From Anaerolineae bacterium (GTDB lineage: Bacteria; Chloroflexota; Anaerolineae; SpSt-600): a stretch of 16,152 nt of DNA. The notes beneath the pieces were generated by a model that made no database searches, had not been told where the DNA came from, and saw only the letters and a list, made by a program, of their open reading frames with translations. The translations under genes and the position numbers were made by a program. The DNA is taken from contig JAPWUT010000016.1 in the NCBI GenBank assembly GCA_028275425.1, positions 1 through 16,152 on the forward strand. The letters are read 5' to 3'. Positions 1-8,148 of this stretch are shown here, in pieces. The stretch's first letter is position 1, and the number at the start of each line of letters is the position of its first letter.

Positions 1-1
1 C

Positions 2-505
2 ATAAAAGATGCCGATTGGCTCATAAGGTGCATTGAGGAGCAGATGGCACGCAATATCCAGCTCAAAGGGGAATTTTACCTGGCCGATGCCCTCCAAATC
101 ATGATAGACCAAGGAGCCCGCTTCATCACCCGGCCGGTGAAGGTCTGGAAGGACTGCGGCAAGCCCGAAACTTTGCTTGATACAAACCGCTACCTCTTGG
201 AAAAGATGGGGAGCAGTTACCCGGCAACGCAGGATTCAATAATAATCCCGCCTGTCTATATCGCTCCCTCCGCCAGAATAAGCCGCTCAATCATCGGCCC
301 TTATGTCTCCATAGCCGAAAGGGTGGTGGTAGAAGAGTCCATAATCCGGGATTCCGTAATCAATGAAGGGGCCTTCATAGAGAGAGCAGTCCTGGCCTTC
401 TCCCTCATAGGCTCTGAGGTCATTTACCAGGGGACTTACCAGCAACTAAATGTTGGCGATTCCTCTCAAGTGAATGCGGGGACATTTGAGCTGGAAAGCC
501 TGTAA
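2..505 (+). CDS. Sugar-1-phosphate nucleotidyltransferase, C-terminal part (5' end outside window)
   Basis: The reading frame is open from the left edge, so only the last 167 residues are visible; the ATG at 44 is an internal Met, not the start. The visible part begins in the end of the nucleotidyltransferase domain (the stretch around KVWKDCGKPETLLDTNRYLL is the typical end of RmlA/GlmU-like catalytic domains). It continues into imperfect hexapeptide repeats of a left-handed beta-helix (PVYIAPSARIS, SIIGPYVSIAE, SIIRDSVINEG). Such long-form enzymes make NDP-sugars, for example dTDP-glucose, from a sugar-1-phosphate and an NTP in the cytoplasm. The glycosyltransferases downstream fit a role in polysaccharide supply. 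The exact nucleotide and sugar cannot be read because the N-terminal signature is missing. Confidence 0.85.
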   Translation: MKDADWLIRCIEEQMARNIQLKGEFYLADALQIMIDQGARFITRPVKVWKDCGKPETLLDTNRYLLEKMGSSYPATQDSIIIPPVYIAPSARISRSIIGPYVSIAERVVVEESIIRDSVINEGAFIERAVLAFSLIGSEVIYQGTYQQLNVGDSSQVNAGTFELESL

Positions 506-506
506 G

Positions 507-704
507 GTGGAATGCCTTTCAAGTTACAAATACCCCCAGGAGCCTAAGGCTTTTTCCATAGGGGATAGAAGGTGCGAAGTGGAGGAGGTGGAAGGCTCCT
601 TCCTAACCCCCGAAGGCCCTCTCTTTCGGGTCAAGGCCGGCGGCAAACGCTTCTCACTCCTTTACTGGGAGGAATACGATGAATGGTTTGTTAAAGAAAT
701 TTAA
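507..704 (+). CDS. Small conserved-looking protein of unknown function
   Basis: A 65-residue protein if it starts at GTG 507, one base after the preceding stop. An in-frame ATG at 474 would add 11 residues but would overlap the upstream gene by 32 bases and has no ribosome binding site; GGAAAG at 493-498 favours GTG 507. The protein is rich in beta-forming and charged residues (FSIGDRRCEVEEVEGSF, FRVKAGGKRFSLLYWEEYDE, WFV). It looks like a small all-beta cytoplasmic domain of the DUF6504 kind, a comparison made by eye only. Its last 26 bases overlap the next gene, whose ribosome binding site lies inside it, so the two are probably translationally coupled. No function can be assigned. Confidence 0.6.
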   Translation: MECLSSYKYPQEPKAFSIGDRRCEVEEVEGSFLTPEGPLFRVKAGGKRFSLLYWEEYDEWFVKEI

Positions 705-1428
705 GCTGATTGCCCTCATTTTCTTGGCCATATCGTGCGTTAGGGGGATGCCGAAGCCTGCGCTTTGGAACGGAGTAACGCCAATTGGGGAAATTCTGAG
801 GGAGCCGAAGGCTTGGGCGGGCAAGAACGTCAAGATACTGGCTTACTATCGCTGGTTTGACATCTTCGGAGAGGCAGGGAGCGGCCCGCCGGTGACCAGA
901 AGCGATGTGGCCTTCGCCGACATAACCGGCGCCATATACGCAACCCGTTGGGAAAACCCTGGCCTTTCCCCTCAAGATACCGACAGGCTATTCCTCTTAG
1001 AGGCTGAGGTTAGGGTTAATCCAAATGGCCTCCCCTATTTGGAGGTAAGGAGGACCCAAGAGGTTGATGGCTTGCCCAAAGGTGTGGTCTTGAGGGCAGA
1101 GCTTACGGGAGGAGTAGCCGGGTTTAGCCGGGAAATACTTTTGGCCGAAGACGGCACCGCCCTATACCTGGACCGCAAGCTAAACCAGCATGCTCGTGCT
1201 AAGGTGGAGGCAAAGGCAGTAGAGGAAGCCTTGAGGCAAATCCGCCCGCTCCTGGGCCAAGAGTTAGGCAAACCAGTACCCGATGGCTTCACCTACACAA
1301 TCTACGCTTGGGAAGGGGATAAAATCCGCACCTTAACCTTGCATGCGGAGACTGCCCCGGAGAACGTGAAGCCTTTGCGTGAGTTCTTGAATGAACTGTT
1401 CTTCCAAACATTCCAACAAGGAGGATGA
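679..1428 (+). CDS. Putative lipoprotein with OB-like domain and emfourin-like domain
   Basis: 249 residues. A basic N-terminus and hydrophobic segment (residues 5-19) end in AISC, an acceptable but weak lipobox with Cys20 as the lipidated residue. Residues about 33-130 have the pattern of a small OB-like beta-barrel seen in envelope proteins (TPIGEILREP, VKILAYYRWFDIFGE, GPPVTRSDV, DITGAIYAT). Residues about 135-246 match the layout of emfourin, the protealysin inhibitor family: LTGGVAGFSREILL, then a helical middle, then PDGFTYTIYAWEGDKIRTLTL and a C-terminal helix. I infer an outward-facing lipoprotein that may inhibit or bind an M4-type protease. No such protease gene is in the window. 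The start is fixed by GGGAGGAA at 667-674. Confidence 0.7.
   Translation: MNGLLKKFKLIALIFLAISCVRGMPKPALWNGVTPIGEILREPKAWAGKNVKILAYYRWFDIFGEAGSGPPVTRSDVAFADITGAIYATRWENPGLSPQDTDRLFLLEAEVRVNPNGLPYLEVRRTQEVDGLPKGVVLRAELTGGVAGFSREILLAEDGTALYLDRKLNQHARAKVEAKAVEEALRQIRPLLGQELGKPVPDGFTYTIYAWEGDKIRTLTLHAETAPENVKPLREFLNELFFQTFQQGG
1418..1424 (+). promoter_or_regulatory. Strong Shine-Dalgarno site of the aminotransferase gene
   Basis: AAGGAGG lies inside the last codons of the lipoprotein gene, seven bases before the ATG at 1432. It settles that start and suggests coupled translation across the three-base gap. Confidence 0.8.
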
Positions 1429-1431
1429 GCC

Positions 1432-2595
1432 ATGAGGGAATTCACGGCCAAGCGGATAAGGGAGATACCTCCTTCGGGGATAAGGCGGTTCTTTGATATC
1501 GCCGCTACCATGAAAGACGTCATCTCCCTGGGGATAGGGGAACCCGATTTCGTGACGCCGGAGCCCATTATTGAGGCTGGGATAGCTTCCCTGCGCCGGG
1601 GCGAGACTCACTACACTTCCAATTCCGGAATCCTTGAATTGCGGCAAGCCCTATCCCAACACTTGGAGAAACTTTACGGAGTAAGCTACGACCCCGAGAC
1701 CGAAATTTTGATAACGGTCGGGGTATCGGAGGCGCTGCACATTTCCCTGCTGGCTACGGTGGAGCCAGGGGAAGAAGTCATCGTAGTGGAGCCATGCTTT
1801 GTGGCTTACAAGCCGGCGGTAATCTTTGCCGGTGGGGTGCCGGTGGTGGTATCGGCAAAACTTGAGGATAATTTTGAGGTTTCGGCTTCTCAGATTGAGC
1901 CGAAGATTACACCCCGGACCAAAGCCATCCTCTTGGGTTACCCCAATAACCCAACGGGCGCAGTAATGAGCCGAGAGAAATTGGCCGAAATCGCTGCCCT
2001 GGCAGAAAAATACGACCTCTTGGTAATCTCCGATGAAATTTATGACCGCTTGGTCTACGGAGTTGAACACACTTGCTTTGCCTCCCTGCCGGGGATGAAA
2101 GGAAGGACGGTGCTCCTTGGAGGCTTTTCCAAATCCTACGCCATGACCGGCTGGCGGATAGGTTACGTGTGTGCTACGGCGAACATCATGGCCCAGATAC
2201 GCAAGGTGCATCAGTATGCCATAATGTGTGCCCCCACAACTGCCCAGGTAGCGGCTCTTGAAGCCTTGCGCTGCGGCGAGGAATACGTGCAGAAGATGGT
2301 GGCGGAGTACGACCGGCGCCGTCGCCTAATTACCAAAGGACTTAACGATATCGGGCTTGAGTGCTTTGAGCCAAAGGGGGCTTTCTACGCCTTTCCATCC
2401 ATAAGGGCGACTGGCCTAAGCTCAGAAGAATTCTCGGAAAGGCTCCTCTACGAAGAGAAGGTAGCGGTGGTGCCGGGGAACGCTTTTGGAGAATGCGGGG
2501 AAGGGTTTGTCCGCTGTTCTTACGCCACTGCTTACGAGAAGATAGAGGAGGCGCTGGAGAGAATTGAGCGGTTTGTCAAACGAATTCGGAAGTAG
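1432..2595 (+). CDS. PLP-dependent aminotransferase, class I/II (aspartate/aromatic aminotransferase-like)
   Basis: 387 residues, normal length for fold-type I, subgroup I-gamma aminotransferases. Visible signatures are the N-terminal substrate loop (ISLGIGEPDF, residues 31-40), YPNNPTG at 170-176 with the PLP-contacting Asn173, Asp201 in SDEIYDRLVY (pairs with the pyridine nitrogen), the Schiff-base Lys234 in GGFSKSYAMTGWRIGY, and an Arg in GFVRCSYAT near residue 360 that binds the substrate carboxylate. It transfers an amino group between an amino acid and a 2-oxo acid in the cytoplasm. The family covers aspartate, alanine, aromatic and diaminopimelate-pathway enzymes, and substrate cannot be assigned from motifs. 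It sits three bases after the lipoprotein gene, with no obvious functional link to its neighbours. Confidence 0.93.
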   Translation: MREFTAKRIREIPPSGIRRFFDIAATMKDVISLGIGEPDFVTPEPIIEAGIASLRRGETHYTSNSGILELRQALSQHLEKLYGVSYDPETEILITVGVSEALHISLLATVEPGEEVIVVEPCFVAYKPAVIFAGGVPVVVSAKLEDNFEVSASQIEPKITPRTKAILLGYPNNPTGAVMSREKLAEIAALAEKYDLLVISDEIYDRLVYGVEHTCFASLPGMKGRTVLLGGFSKSYAMTGWRIGYVCATANIMAQIRKVHQYAIMCAPTTAQVAALEALRCGEEYVQKMVAEYDRRRRLITKGLNDIGLECFEPKGAFYAFPSIRATGLSSEEFSERLLYEEKVAVVPGNAFGECGEGFVRCSYATAYEKIEEALERIERFVKRIRK

Positions 2596-2633
2596 ACTTA
2601 ACCGTCGGGGAGAGCGCTTTGGGGCAAGAGTAA

Positions 2634-3944
2634 ATGAAGGTCTACTTCACCTTTCTCGGTTGCAAGGCCAATAGGAGCGAGCAAGAGGCCTGGGAGAGGG
2701 AAATCGTGGCCTTGGGCCATGGGCTTGCTTCCTCCCCCCAAGAGGCCGATTTCATTGTAGTCAATACCTGCACCGTGACTGGGGCCGCCTCTCACAAGTC
2801 CCGCCAGCTAATAAGGAGGATGCATCGCCTGAACCCCAAGGCTAAGATAGTGGTTACGGGCTGCTATGCCGAAATTGCCCCGGAGGAAGCCTCCTCCATT
2901 GAAGGGGTCAGCTTAGTGGTGAAGAACGCCGATAAGGAATTCCTCCCCCAAATCCTGGCCGGGGCAAGAGCCCCTCATGCTCTCCCCCTACCCCCATCCC
3001 CAGGCAATACCAGGGCTTTCGTCAAAATCCAGGATGGATGCAATAACTTCTGCACTTACTGCATCATCCGTATAGCGAGGGGACGGGAAAGGAGCCGCTC
3101 CATCCCAGACATTGTGGAAGAAGTCCGAAAGCTGGCCGAAGTCGGTTACCAGGAGGTGGTGCTCACCGGAATACACCTTGGGGGTTACGGCCGTGACCTC
3201 GGGGTTGACCTCGTAAGCCTTGTGAAAGCATTGCTCAATGCGACCCCCATCCGAAGGCTGAGGCTTTCTTCGCTGGAGCCTTGGGATATACCCCCGAACT
3301 TCTTCTCCCTATGGCAGGACCCAAGGCTGTGCCGGCATTTGCATCTTCCCTTGCAGAGCGGGTGCGATGAGACTTTGAAGAGGATGGGGCGGCGCTACAC
3401 CACAGCTCAATACGCTCGCCTTGTGGAAGAAGCCCGCTCCTCTATCCCAGATTTAGCTGTAACTACCGATGTCATGGTAGGCTTCCCGGGGGAGACAGAA
3501 GAGGAATTCCGCCAGAGCCTTGAGTTCATAGAGAAAATGCAATTTGCCCGCATCCACGTCTTCCCCTACTCCCCTCGCCCAGGGACACCGGCTGCTTCCA
3601 TGAAAGGCCAAGTTCCGGGGAGAATCAAGAGAAAGAGGGAGAAGCTCGTGGCCGAAATAGGGCGGCGGAGCGAAAGGGCCTTCCAATCCCGCTTCCTGGG
3701 CCGCACCATGGAGGTCCTCTGGGAAACGCCAGAACGCCACGGTGACCTTTACCTCTGCTCCGGCCTCACCGATAATTACATCCGTGTCTTTGCCTTAAGC
3801 CCGAATCCCCTCTCCAACGTGATAACCCCCGTGCGCCTGGTAGCGCTCAGGGAAGAGAAGGGGGGCGATTCTGAAGAAGGGCCTGAAAGGGGAGTATGGG
3901 GAATACTGGAGGAGGTAAAGGAAGGCCAAGCATGCGTGTCCTGA
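2634..3944 (+). CDS. mtaB: tRNA (N6-threonylcarbamoyladenosine(37)-C2)-methylthiotransferase
   Basis: 436 residues, a radical-SAM methylthiotransferase of the MiaB family that converts t6A37 to ms2t6A37 in ANN-decoding tRNAs. The N-terminal UPF0004 domain carries Cys10, Cys46 and Cys77, which bind the auxiliary 4Fe-4S cluster. The radical-SAM motif is Cys136-x3-Cys140-x2-Cys143 (DGCNNFCTYC). The sequence NTCTVTGAASHKSRQ at 44-58 is typical of MtaB rather than MiaB or RimO. Residues about 360-405 form a TRAM-like RNA-binding domain, followed by a charged tail of about 30 residues. One deviation is IRIARGRERS where family members usually have a Pro in the Ile-x-x-x-Arg-Gly stretch. The ribosome binding site before ATG 2634 is weak (GGGGCAAGAG). 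The end overlaps the next gene by 13 bases. Confidence 0.92.
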   Translation: MKVYFTFLGCKANRSEQEAWEREIVALGHGLASSPQEADFIVVNTCTVTGAASHKSRQLIRRMHRLNPKAKIVVTGCYAEIAPEEASSIEGVSLVVKNADKEFLPQILAGARAPHALPLPPSPGNTRAFVKIQDGCNNFCTYCIIRIARGRERSRSIPDIVEEVRKLAEVGYQEVVLTGIHLGGYGRDLGVDLVSLVKALLNATPIRRLRLSSLEPWDIPPNFFSLWQDPRLCRHLHLPLQSGCDETLKRMGRRYTTAQYARLVEEARSSIPDLAVTTDVMVGFPGETEEEFRQSLEFIEKMQFARIHVFPYSPRPGTPAASMKGQVPGRIKRKREKLVAEIGRRSERAFQSRFLGRTMEVLWETPERHGDLYLCSGLTDNYIRVFALSPNPLSNVITPVRLVALREEKGGDSEEGPERGVWGILEEVKEGQACVS

Positions 3945-5032
3945 TGGTTTCCAAGGCCTGCGTCCTCAAAGCTTACCGCAAGAAGCTTGAAGAGCTGGCC
4001 AAGCTTGGGGTTGAAATGTTCCTTGTGGTCCCCAATTTCTGGCGGGATGAGAGGGGGGTCTTGCCTCTGGAAGAGGGCGCAGAGGGCTACAAACTTCTGG
4101 TGGACAGCCTCGCCTTCAACGGCAACTACCACCTCCACTTTTACCTCCGCCTCCCGTTCTACATGCGCACCGTCCGGCCAGAGTTGGTCCACATTGACGA
4201 AGAGCCATACAACCTGGCCACCTTCCAAGCCATGGTCCTGGCTAAGAGGGCAAGAGCCAAGGCCCTTTTCTTCACTTGGCAGAACCTCTACCGCCTTTAC
4301 CCCCCGCCTTTCTCCTGGTTTGAGCAATACAATTACCGAAAGGCCTCCTGGGCCATCGCCGGGAACCGAGAAGCCATGGAAGTGCTGAGGCGCAAGGGAT
4401 ACCGAGGAGAGATAAGCCTGATACCGCAGTTTGGGGTGGACGAAGAAACTTTCAAGCCTGGCCCTGCCCGGAAAAATGGCGGCCCCTTCACTATAGGCTA
4501 TGCGGGAAGGCTTGTGGAGGAGAAGGGGGTTCACCTATTGCTCAAAGCCATGGCTGGGGTAAGAGGGGATTGGCGGTTGCTCATTTTGGGTACCGGGCCG
4601 AAACGCCAGGAGCTGGAGAGGCTTGCCTCTGAGCTGGGAATCTCCGAGCGCACCTCCTTCCTGCCCTTCCTCCCCTCCTGGCAGCTTCCCGATTTCTACC
4701 GCCAGCTTGACCTATTGGTCCTCCCTTCCCTTTCAAAGCCCAACTGGAAGGAGCAGTTCGGGCGGGTATTGGTGGAAGCCATGGCCTGTGAGGTTCCGGT
4801 CATAGGTTCCACGTGCGGAGAAATCCCCAACGTTATAGGAGATGCAGGCTTGCTCTTCCCCGAAGGGGATGCGGAAGCCTTGAGGGATTCAATCCTCAGG
4901 CTCATGGCCGATGAAGCCCTGCGCCTTCACCTGGCGCAAAAGGGCCGTGAGAGGGTTCTGGAAAGGTTCACCCAGAAGGTGATAGCTTCCCAAACTTTTA
5001 AAGTATACTGCCAAATCCTTGAGGAGGGATGA
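3932..5032 (+). CDS. Glycosyltransferase family 4 (GT-B fold)
   Basis: 366 residues from ATG 3932, chosen over the in-frame ATG at 3896 because the protein then begins with the usual MRVLMVSK first strand and is preceded by GGAGGAGGTAAAGGAAGG. The N-terminal acceptor domain covers residues 1-170. The C-terminal nucleotide-sugar domain shows AGRLVEEKGVHLLLKAM at 191-207, LLILGTGP, and the EX7E motif Glu274/Glu282 in EQFGRVLVEAMA, then GEIPNVIGDAGLLF. It is a retaining transferase that moves a sugar from an NDP-sugar to a lipid or glycan acceptor on the cytoplasmic side of the membrane. It overlaps mtaB by 13 bases and the hydrolase gene by 4 (ATGA). Donor and acceptor are unknown. Confidence 0.92.
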   Translation: MRVLMVSKACVLKAYRKKLEELAKLGVEMFLVVPNFWRDERGVLPLEEGAEGYKLLVDSLAFNGNYHLHFYLRLPFYMRTVRPELVHIDEEPYNLATFQAMVLAKRARAKALFFTWQNLYRLYPPPFSWFEQYNYRKASWAIAGNREAMEVLRRKGYRGEISLIPQFGVDEETFKPGPARKNGGPFTIGYAGRLVEEKGVHLLLKAMAGVRGDWRLLILGTGPKRQELERLASELGISERTSFLPFLPSWQLPDFYRQLDLLVLPSLSKPNWKEQFGRVLVEAMACEVPVIGSTCGEIPNVIGDAGLLFPEGDAEALRDSILRLMADEALRLHLAQKGRERVLERFTQKVIASQTFKVYCQILEEG

Positions 5033-6471
5033 AGATGGCTCTTGCTCCTTCGTCTAAGATTGGGCTTGACGGCAACAGCCCGCTTGAGCCGACAGGCTGC
5101 CCTGCTCCTCAAATGGCCGAGCCGAGAATCATAGCTGAGACCGGGACCAGCATGGTTCGCCTCAATTTCATCCTCGGCCCGTGGAGTTCTCCGGCCGACC
5201 GCTCCCTCTACTGTGGCAAGACATGGTTTGAGACTTTTGACGCCATAGTGGATGGGCTTCTGGCCAAGAATGTGGCCATATACGGCCTTGTAGGCTTGGA
5301 ATCTGTAAAGCCTGGCCCTGGAGATAACTTCCGCCGTAAGACACCAGGCCCCGGAGCTGAGGATTGGCTCCGGAGATATGTGGAAAACGTCTACACCATC
5401 GTGGAGCACTTCAGCGACCGAGTGTGGGTTTTTGAGCTGATAAATGAACCCAACAACTGGTTCGGCGGAACCACCAGCCTCTTCCACCCCTACTGGATGG
5501 CCCGAATCCAGAAAGAAGTATACCTTGTTGTCAAGCCAAAGTTCAACGTCCGCATAATCTCTGGCCCTATCCTGGCCCACGACCTCCCCACAGGGGCCGA
5601 TACCGGAGCATCATACTTGCGCCAGATGTATTACTACGGGGTAAGGGAACTGGGATGGGGGGAAGTGAAAAGCTCCCTCGGCTCCTACCCGCTTGATGGA
5701 GTCGGTTACCACCCCTACATAGGCCAGACTCGGGACAAAAGCCCGGATTACATCCAAGCGACCCTGCGAACTTACCTCAACGCCATCTGGGAGAGCATAA
5801 CCCTCTACGAGGGGAAATCCCCCTCAACCCGAATCTATGTCTCAGAAATCGGGTGGGATTCGGAACAGGGGGACGATTTTCAGGCGGCGGCGATGGCAGC
5901 GGCCTTCTACACCCTACTCAAGGATGAGAGAGTTCAAGCCGCCGTATGGTTCTGCCTCAGGGATTTCCCTGGAACTACCAAGGGCCTCTACACCCAAGCT
6001 GGCTTTGGCACTCTTGCCCGCAAGCCGATATATTACCGCTTTCAGGAGTGGGCCAACATTTCCCGGAACCCGGCCCTTCTGGATGTCCCGGTGCAAGTAG
6101 GGAGGGATGCCTCCGGCCGCATCTATTGGCCGATAATTGAGTGTTACCTTAGGCACGGGGGTGAAAAGAACCTCGGCTTGCCATTTGACAACGGTGGTGG
6201 GGTGCCGGTCCATCGCTGGGGTAACGGTTGGGTCCAGGATTTCCAGCGGCCAGATGGCTCCTTCAAATCCATCATAATGCTCAGGGACGGAACTTCAAAG
6301 GCTTACATCCTCTACGGGCCCATAAGGGATTACTACATCTACGAAAAGGGCGGAGCAGAAGGACCACTCGGCTACCCTGTGGAAGACCCCTCTACCGACG
6401 AGTGGGGATTGCCCAAAGTTCGGTTTGAAAGGGGCATGATTGCCTTCAGGCCGATGGCCTTTCTGGTTTGA
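5029..6471 (+). CDS. Clan GH-A glycoside hydrolase with C-terminal LGFP-like repeats
   Basis: 480 residues. The TIM-barrel region (about 30-345) has the two GH-A catalytic glutamates in their usual settings: the acid/base Glu140 in ELINEPNNW at the end of beta-4 and the nucleophile Glu273 in IYVSEIGWDS at the end of beta-7, with GVGYHPY at 224-230 between them. This resembles GH39, GH5 and related families. Residues about 365-473 contain two LGFP-like repeats (NLGLPFDNGGG and GPLGYPVEDPSTDEWGLPKV), which often bind cell-wall or polysaccharide material. There is no signal peptide or membrane anchor, odd for an enzyme of this build. It overlaps the GT4 gene by 4 bases; a second ATG at 5035 is possible. 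Its last 26 bases overlap the convergent GT2 gene. Substrate unknown. Confidence 0.82.
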   Translation: MKMALAPSSKIGLDGNSPLEPTGCPAPQMAEPRIIAETGTSMVRLNFILGPWSSPADRSLYCGKTWFETFDAIVDGLLAKNVAIYGLVGLESVKPGPGDNFRRKTPGPGAEDWLRRYVENVYTIVEHFSDRVWVFELINEPNNWFGGTTSLFHPYWMARIQKEVYLVVKPKFNVRIISGPILAHDLPTGADTGASYLRQMYYYGVRELGWGEVKSSLGSYPLDGVGYHPYIGQTRDKSPDYIQATLRTYLNAIWESITLYEGKSPSTRIYVSEIGWDSEQGDDFQAAAMAAAFYTLLKDERVQAAVWFCLRDFPGTTKGLYTQAGFGTLARKPIYYRFQEWANISRNPALLDVPVQVGRDASGRIYWPIIECYLRHGGEKNLGLPFDNGGGVPVHRWGNGWVQDFQRPDGSFKSIIMLRDGTSKAYILYGPIRDYYIYEKGGAEGPLGYPVEDPSTDEWGLPKVRFERGMIAFRPMAFLV

Positions 6472-7198
6472 GGAGAGCTCCGTAAGCCAGCATCGTGTAA
6501 AAGGCCAAGATTGAGGCCAGGATTAGGCCGTAAAGTCCGTCTTTGTAGCCCTCAAGCCGGATGTAGCGCCGCCAAAATTCCCTCACCGGCATGGAGAGGG
6601 GGCTCCAAACCTTAGCCCTCATCCCACGCCTCCGCAGAGTCCTGACCTCAAGGGGAAGGTAAGCTTTCTGGCGGGAGATGAACTCCCCCCAAGTTCGGTA
6701 ATTGTAGTGGATGAGGTGGTTGCGGAGGTAGCCGGTTTTCCCCTCCATCACCACAATCTCATGCACTTCCCAGGCCGGGTCGTAGTGCGCCGCCTCCGGA
6801 CGCAAAAGGCGAAGCTGGTAATCGGGATACCAGCCGCCATGGCGTATCCAACGGCCACAGATGTAGTTCTGGCGCGGAACCCACCACCCGGAAAACCCTT
6901 CCTCCCCTGCCGCCTCCCGAACCTCCGCAGCCAGCTCTGGAGGCACCCTCTCATCGGCATCAACGAAAAAGACCCATTCCGTCCGGACCAGGCTGAGGGC
7001 ATAGTTGCGCTGGTCGGCATAGTTTTTGAAGGGGTGCAAGAAGACCTGAGCCCCCAGAGTCCGGGCGATTTCCACCGTGCGGTCGGCGCTTCCCGAATCC
7101 AGAACCACAACCTCATCGGCCCAGAGGAGGGTTTTGAGGCATTCGGCTATGTTATCTTCCTCGTTCAGGGTCAGGACCAAGGCAGTGATTCCCTTCAT
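6446..7198 (-). CDS. Glycosyltransferase family 2, WaaE/KdtX-like, membrane-associated
   Basis: 250 residues. The GT-A fold begins ITALVLTLNEEDNIAECL, followed by VVLDSGSADRT (Asp34) and the metal-binding DXD motif FFVDADERVP (Asp80, Asp82). The WWVPRQNYICGRWIRHGGWYPDYQLRLLR segment, HEIV and HLIHYNYRTWGEFISRQ are typical of the WaaE/KdtX-like group that adds a sugar to lipid-linked glycans. A hydrophobic segment at about residues 226-244 probably anchors it to the inner face of the membrane. It is the second gene of a two-gene operon, starting inside the stop of the upstream GT2 gene (ATGA overlap, 7195-7198). Its stop codon lies inside the convergent glycoside hydrolase gene. Donor sugar unknown. 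Confidence 0.9.
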   Translation of the reverse strand: MKGITALVLTLNEEDNIAECLKTLLWADEVVVLDSGSADRTVEIARTLGAQVFLHPFKNYADQRNYALSLVRTEWVFFVDADERVPPELAAEVREAAGEEGFSGWWVPRQNYICGRWIRHGGWYPDYQLRLLRPEAAHYDPAWEVHEIVVMEGKTGYLRNHLIHYNYRTWGEFISRQKAYLPLEVRTLRRRGMRAKVWSPLSMPVREFWRRYIRLEGYKDGLYGLILASILAFYTMLAYGALLKPERPSA

Positions 7199-8136
7199 TG
7201 GCTCAGGACCCCTCTTATGGTTTTGTAAGTTTCCAGGCGTCTGCTCAGCTCCTCAGGGCTTATGAGCCCCTCCCTCGCCAAGCGCGAATCCCTCATGGCC
7301 CAATAATTCAGGCCTAAGTTCACCAATGTTCGGAAAGCCTTCACGAACAGTGGGCCCTTGTGCTTGGAGAAGAACCGGTAGCGGCTCTTCCAAAGCTCAA
7401 CCATCGCCTTTTCCGGAAAGCGCGAAGTGCTCTTGGCGATGTGATGTATGACCTCGGCCTGGGGGACGCAGTAGATACGCCAGCCCGCCTTTTTGAACCG
7501 AAGGCACCAATCAATCTCCTCACAGTAAATGAAAAAGCCTTCATCCATGAGCCCGACCTCTTCCACAGCCTTGCGGCGGACAAGCATGGCTGCTCCGAGG
7601 GGGTGGTCTATGGCAAAGGGCTTCCCCTTCCGGTAGAGGAAGCCTGGATAGCGGCCGTTCAGAGGAGAAGAATAGAGGCGAGGATGGGTTGGGAAAAAGT
7701 CAAAGAAGGTCTGGACAAGGCCGGGGAACTTGAAGGCTGAGGGCTGAATTGAACCATCGGGGTTGAGAAGCTTGGGCCCGACCAACGCTGCCTGGGGGTT
7801 TTCCTCCATGAACTTCACAAGCGTTCTGGTCGCCCCAGGGAGGACTTCCGTATCGGGGTTGAGGATGAAGAAGTAATCGGGTGGGGAAGGGGAGGCCAGA
7901 AGCTTTCGCATCACGAAGTTATTGGCCGAAGCAAAGCCTATGTTGGCCTCGTGGGCGTGGAGCTTGACTTCGGGGAATTTTTCCTTTACCATTTCCGGGC
8001 TTCCATCGGTTGAAGCGTTGTCAAAGACCCAGACTTCTCCTCCCACCCCTGAGGTGGCGAGGTCGGCTAAGAGCGTCTCAAGGCAGCGCTCAAGGTATTG
8101 GCGAACGTTGTAGCTTACGATTATCGCAACCAACAT
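7195..8136 (-). CDS. Glycosyltransferase family 2, rhamnosyltransferase (WbbL)-like
   Basis: 313 residues from ATG 8136. Longer in-frame starts reach 8259, but the first GT-A strand (MLVAIIVSYNVRQYLERCL) begins at 8136 and the predicted transcription start lies just upstream, so the longer forms are unlikely. Motifs are VFDNASTDGS with Asp39, NIGFASANN, and ILNPDTEVLP with Asp95 as the DXD-like site. HPLGAAMLVRRKA, then GFFIYCEEIDWCLR with the acidic catalytic cluster, and VIHH complete the set. This order matches rhamnosyltransferases and related cell-surface glycan enzymes. It is first in the operon and overlaps the following GT2 by 4 bases. No Shine-Dalgarno is visible before the start. 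Confidence 0.9.
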   Translation of the reverse strand: MLVAIIVSYNVRQYLERCLETLLADLATSGVGGEVWVFDNASTDGSPEMVKEKFPEVKLHAHEANIGFASANNFVMRKLLASPSPPDYFFILNPDTEVLPGATRTLVKFMEENPQAALVGPKLLNPDGSIQPSAFKFPGLVQTFFDFFPTHPRLYSSPLNGRYPGFLYRKGKPFAIDHPLGAAMLVRRKAVEEVGLMDEGFFIYCEEIDWCLRFKKAGWRIYCVPQAEVIHHIAKSTSRFPEKAMVELWKSRYRFFSKHKGPLFVKAFRTLVNLGLNYWAMRDSRLAREGLISPEELSRRLETYKTIRGVLSQ

Positions 8137-8148
8137 CGCTTTTGGGTG

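Noticed and set aside
1302..2211. Minus-strand open frames opposite the aminotransferase gene
   Set aside because: They are opposite a gene with all PLP-enzyme motifs, lack ribosome binding sites and have no family resemblance.
3776..4534. A 252-residue open frame on the minus strand
   Set aside because: It lies opposite mtaB and the GT4 gene, both with full motifs on the plus strand, and shows no recognisable protein features.
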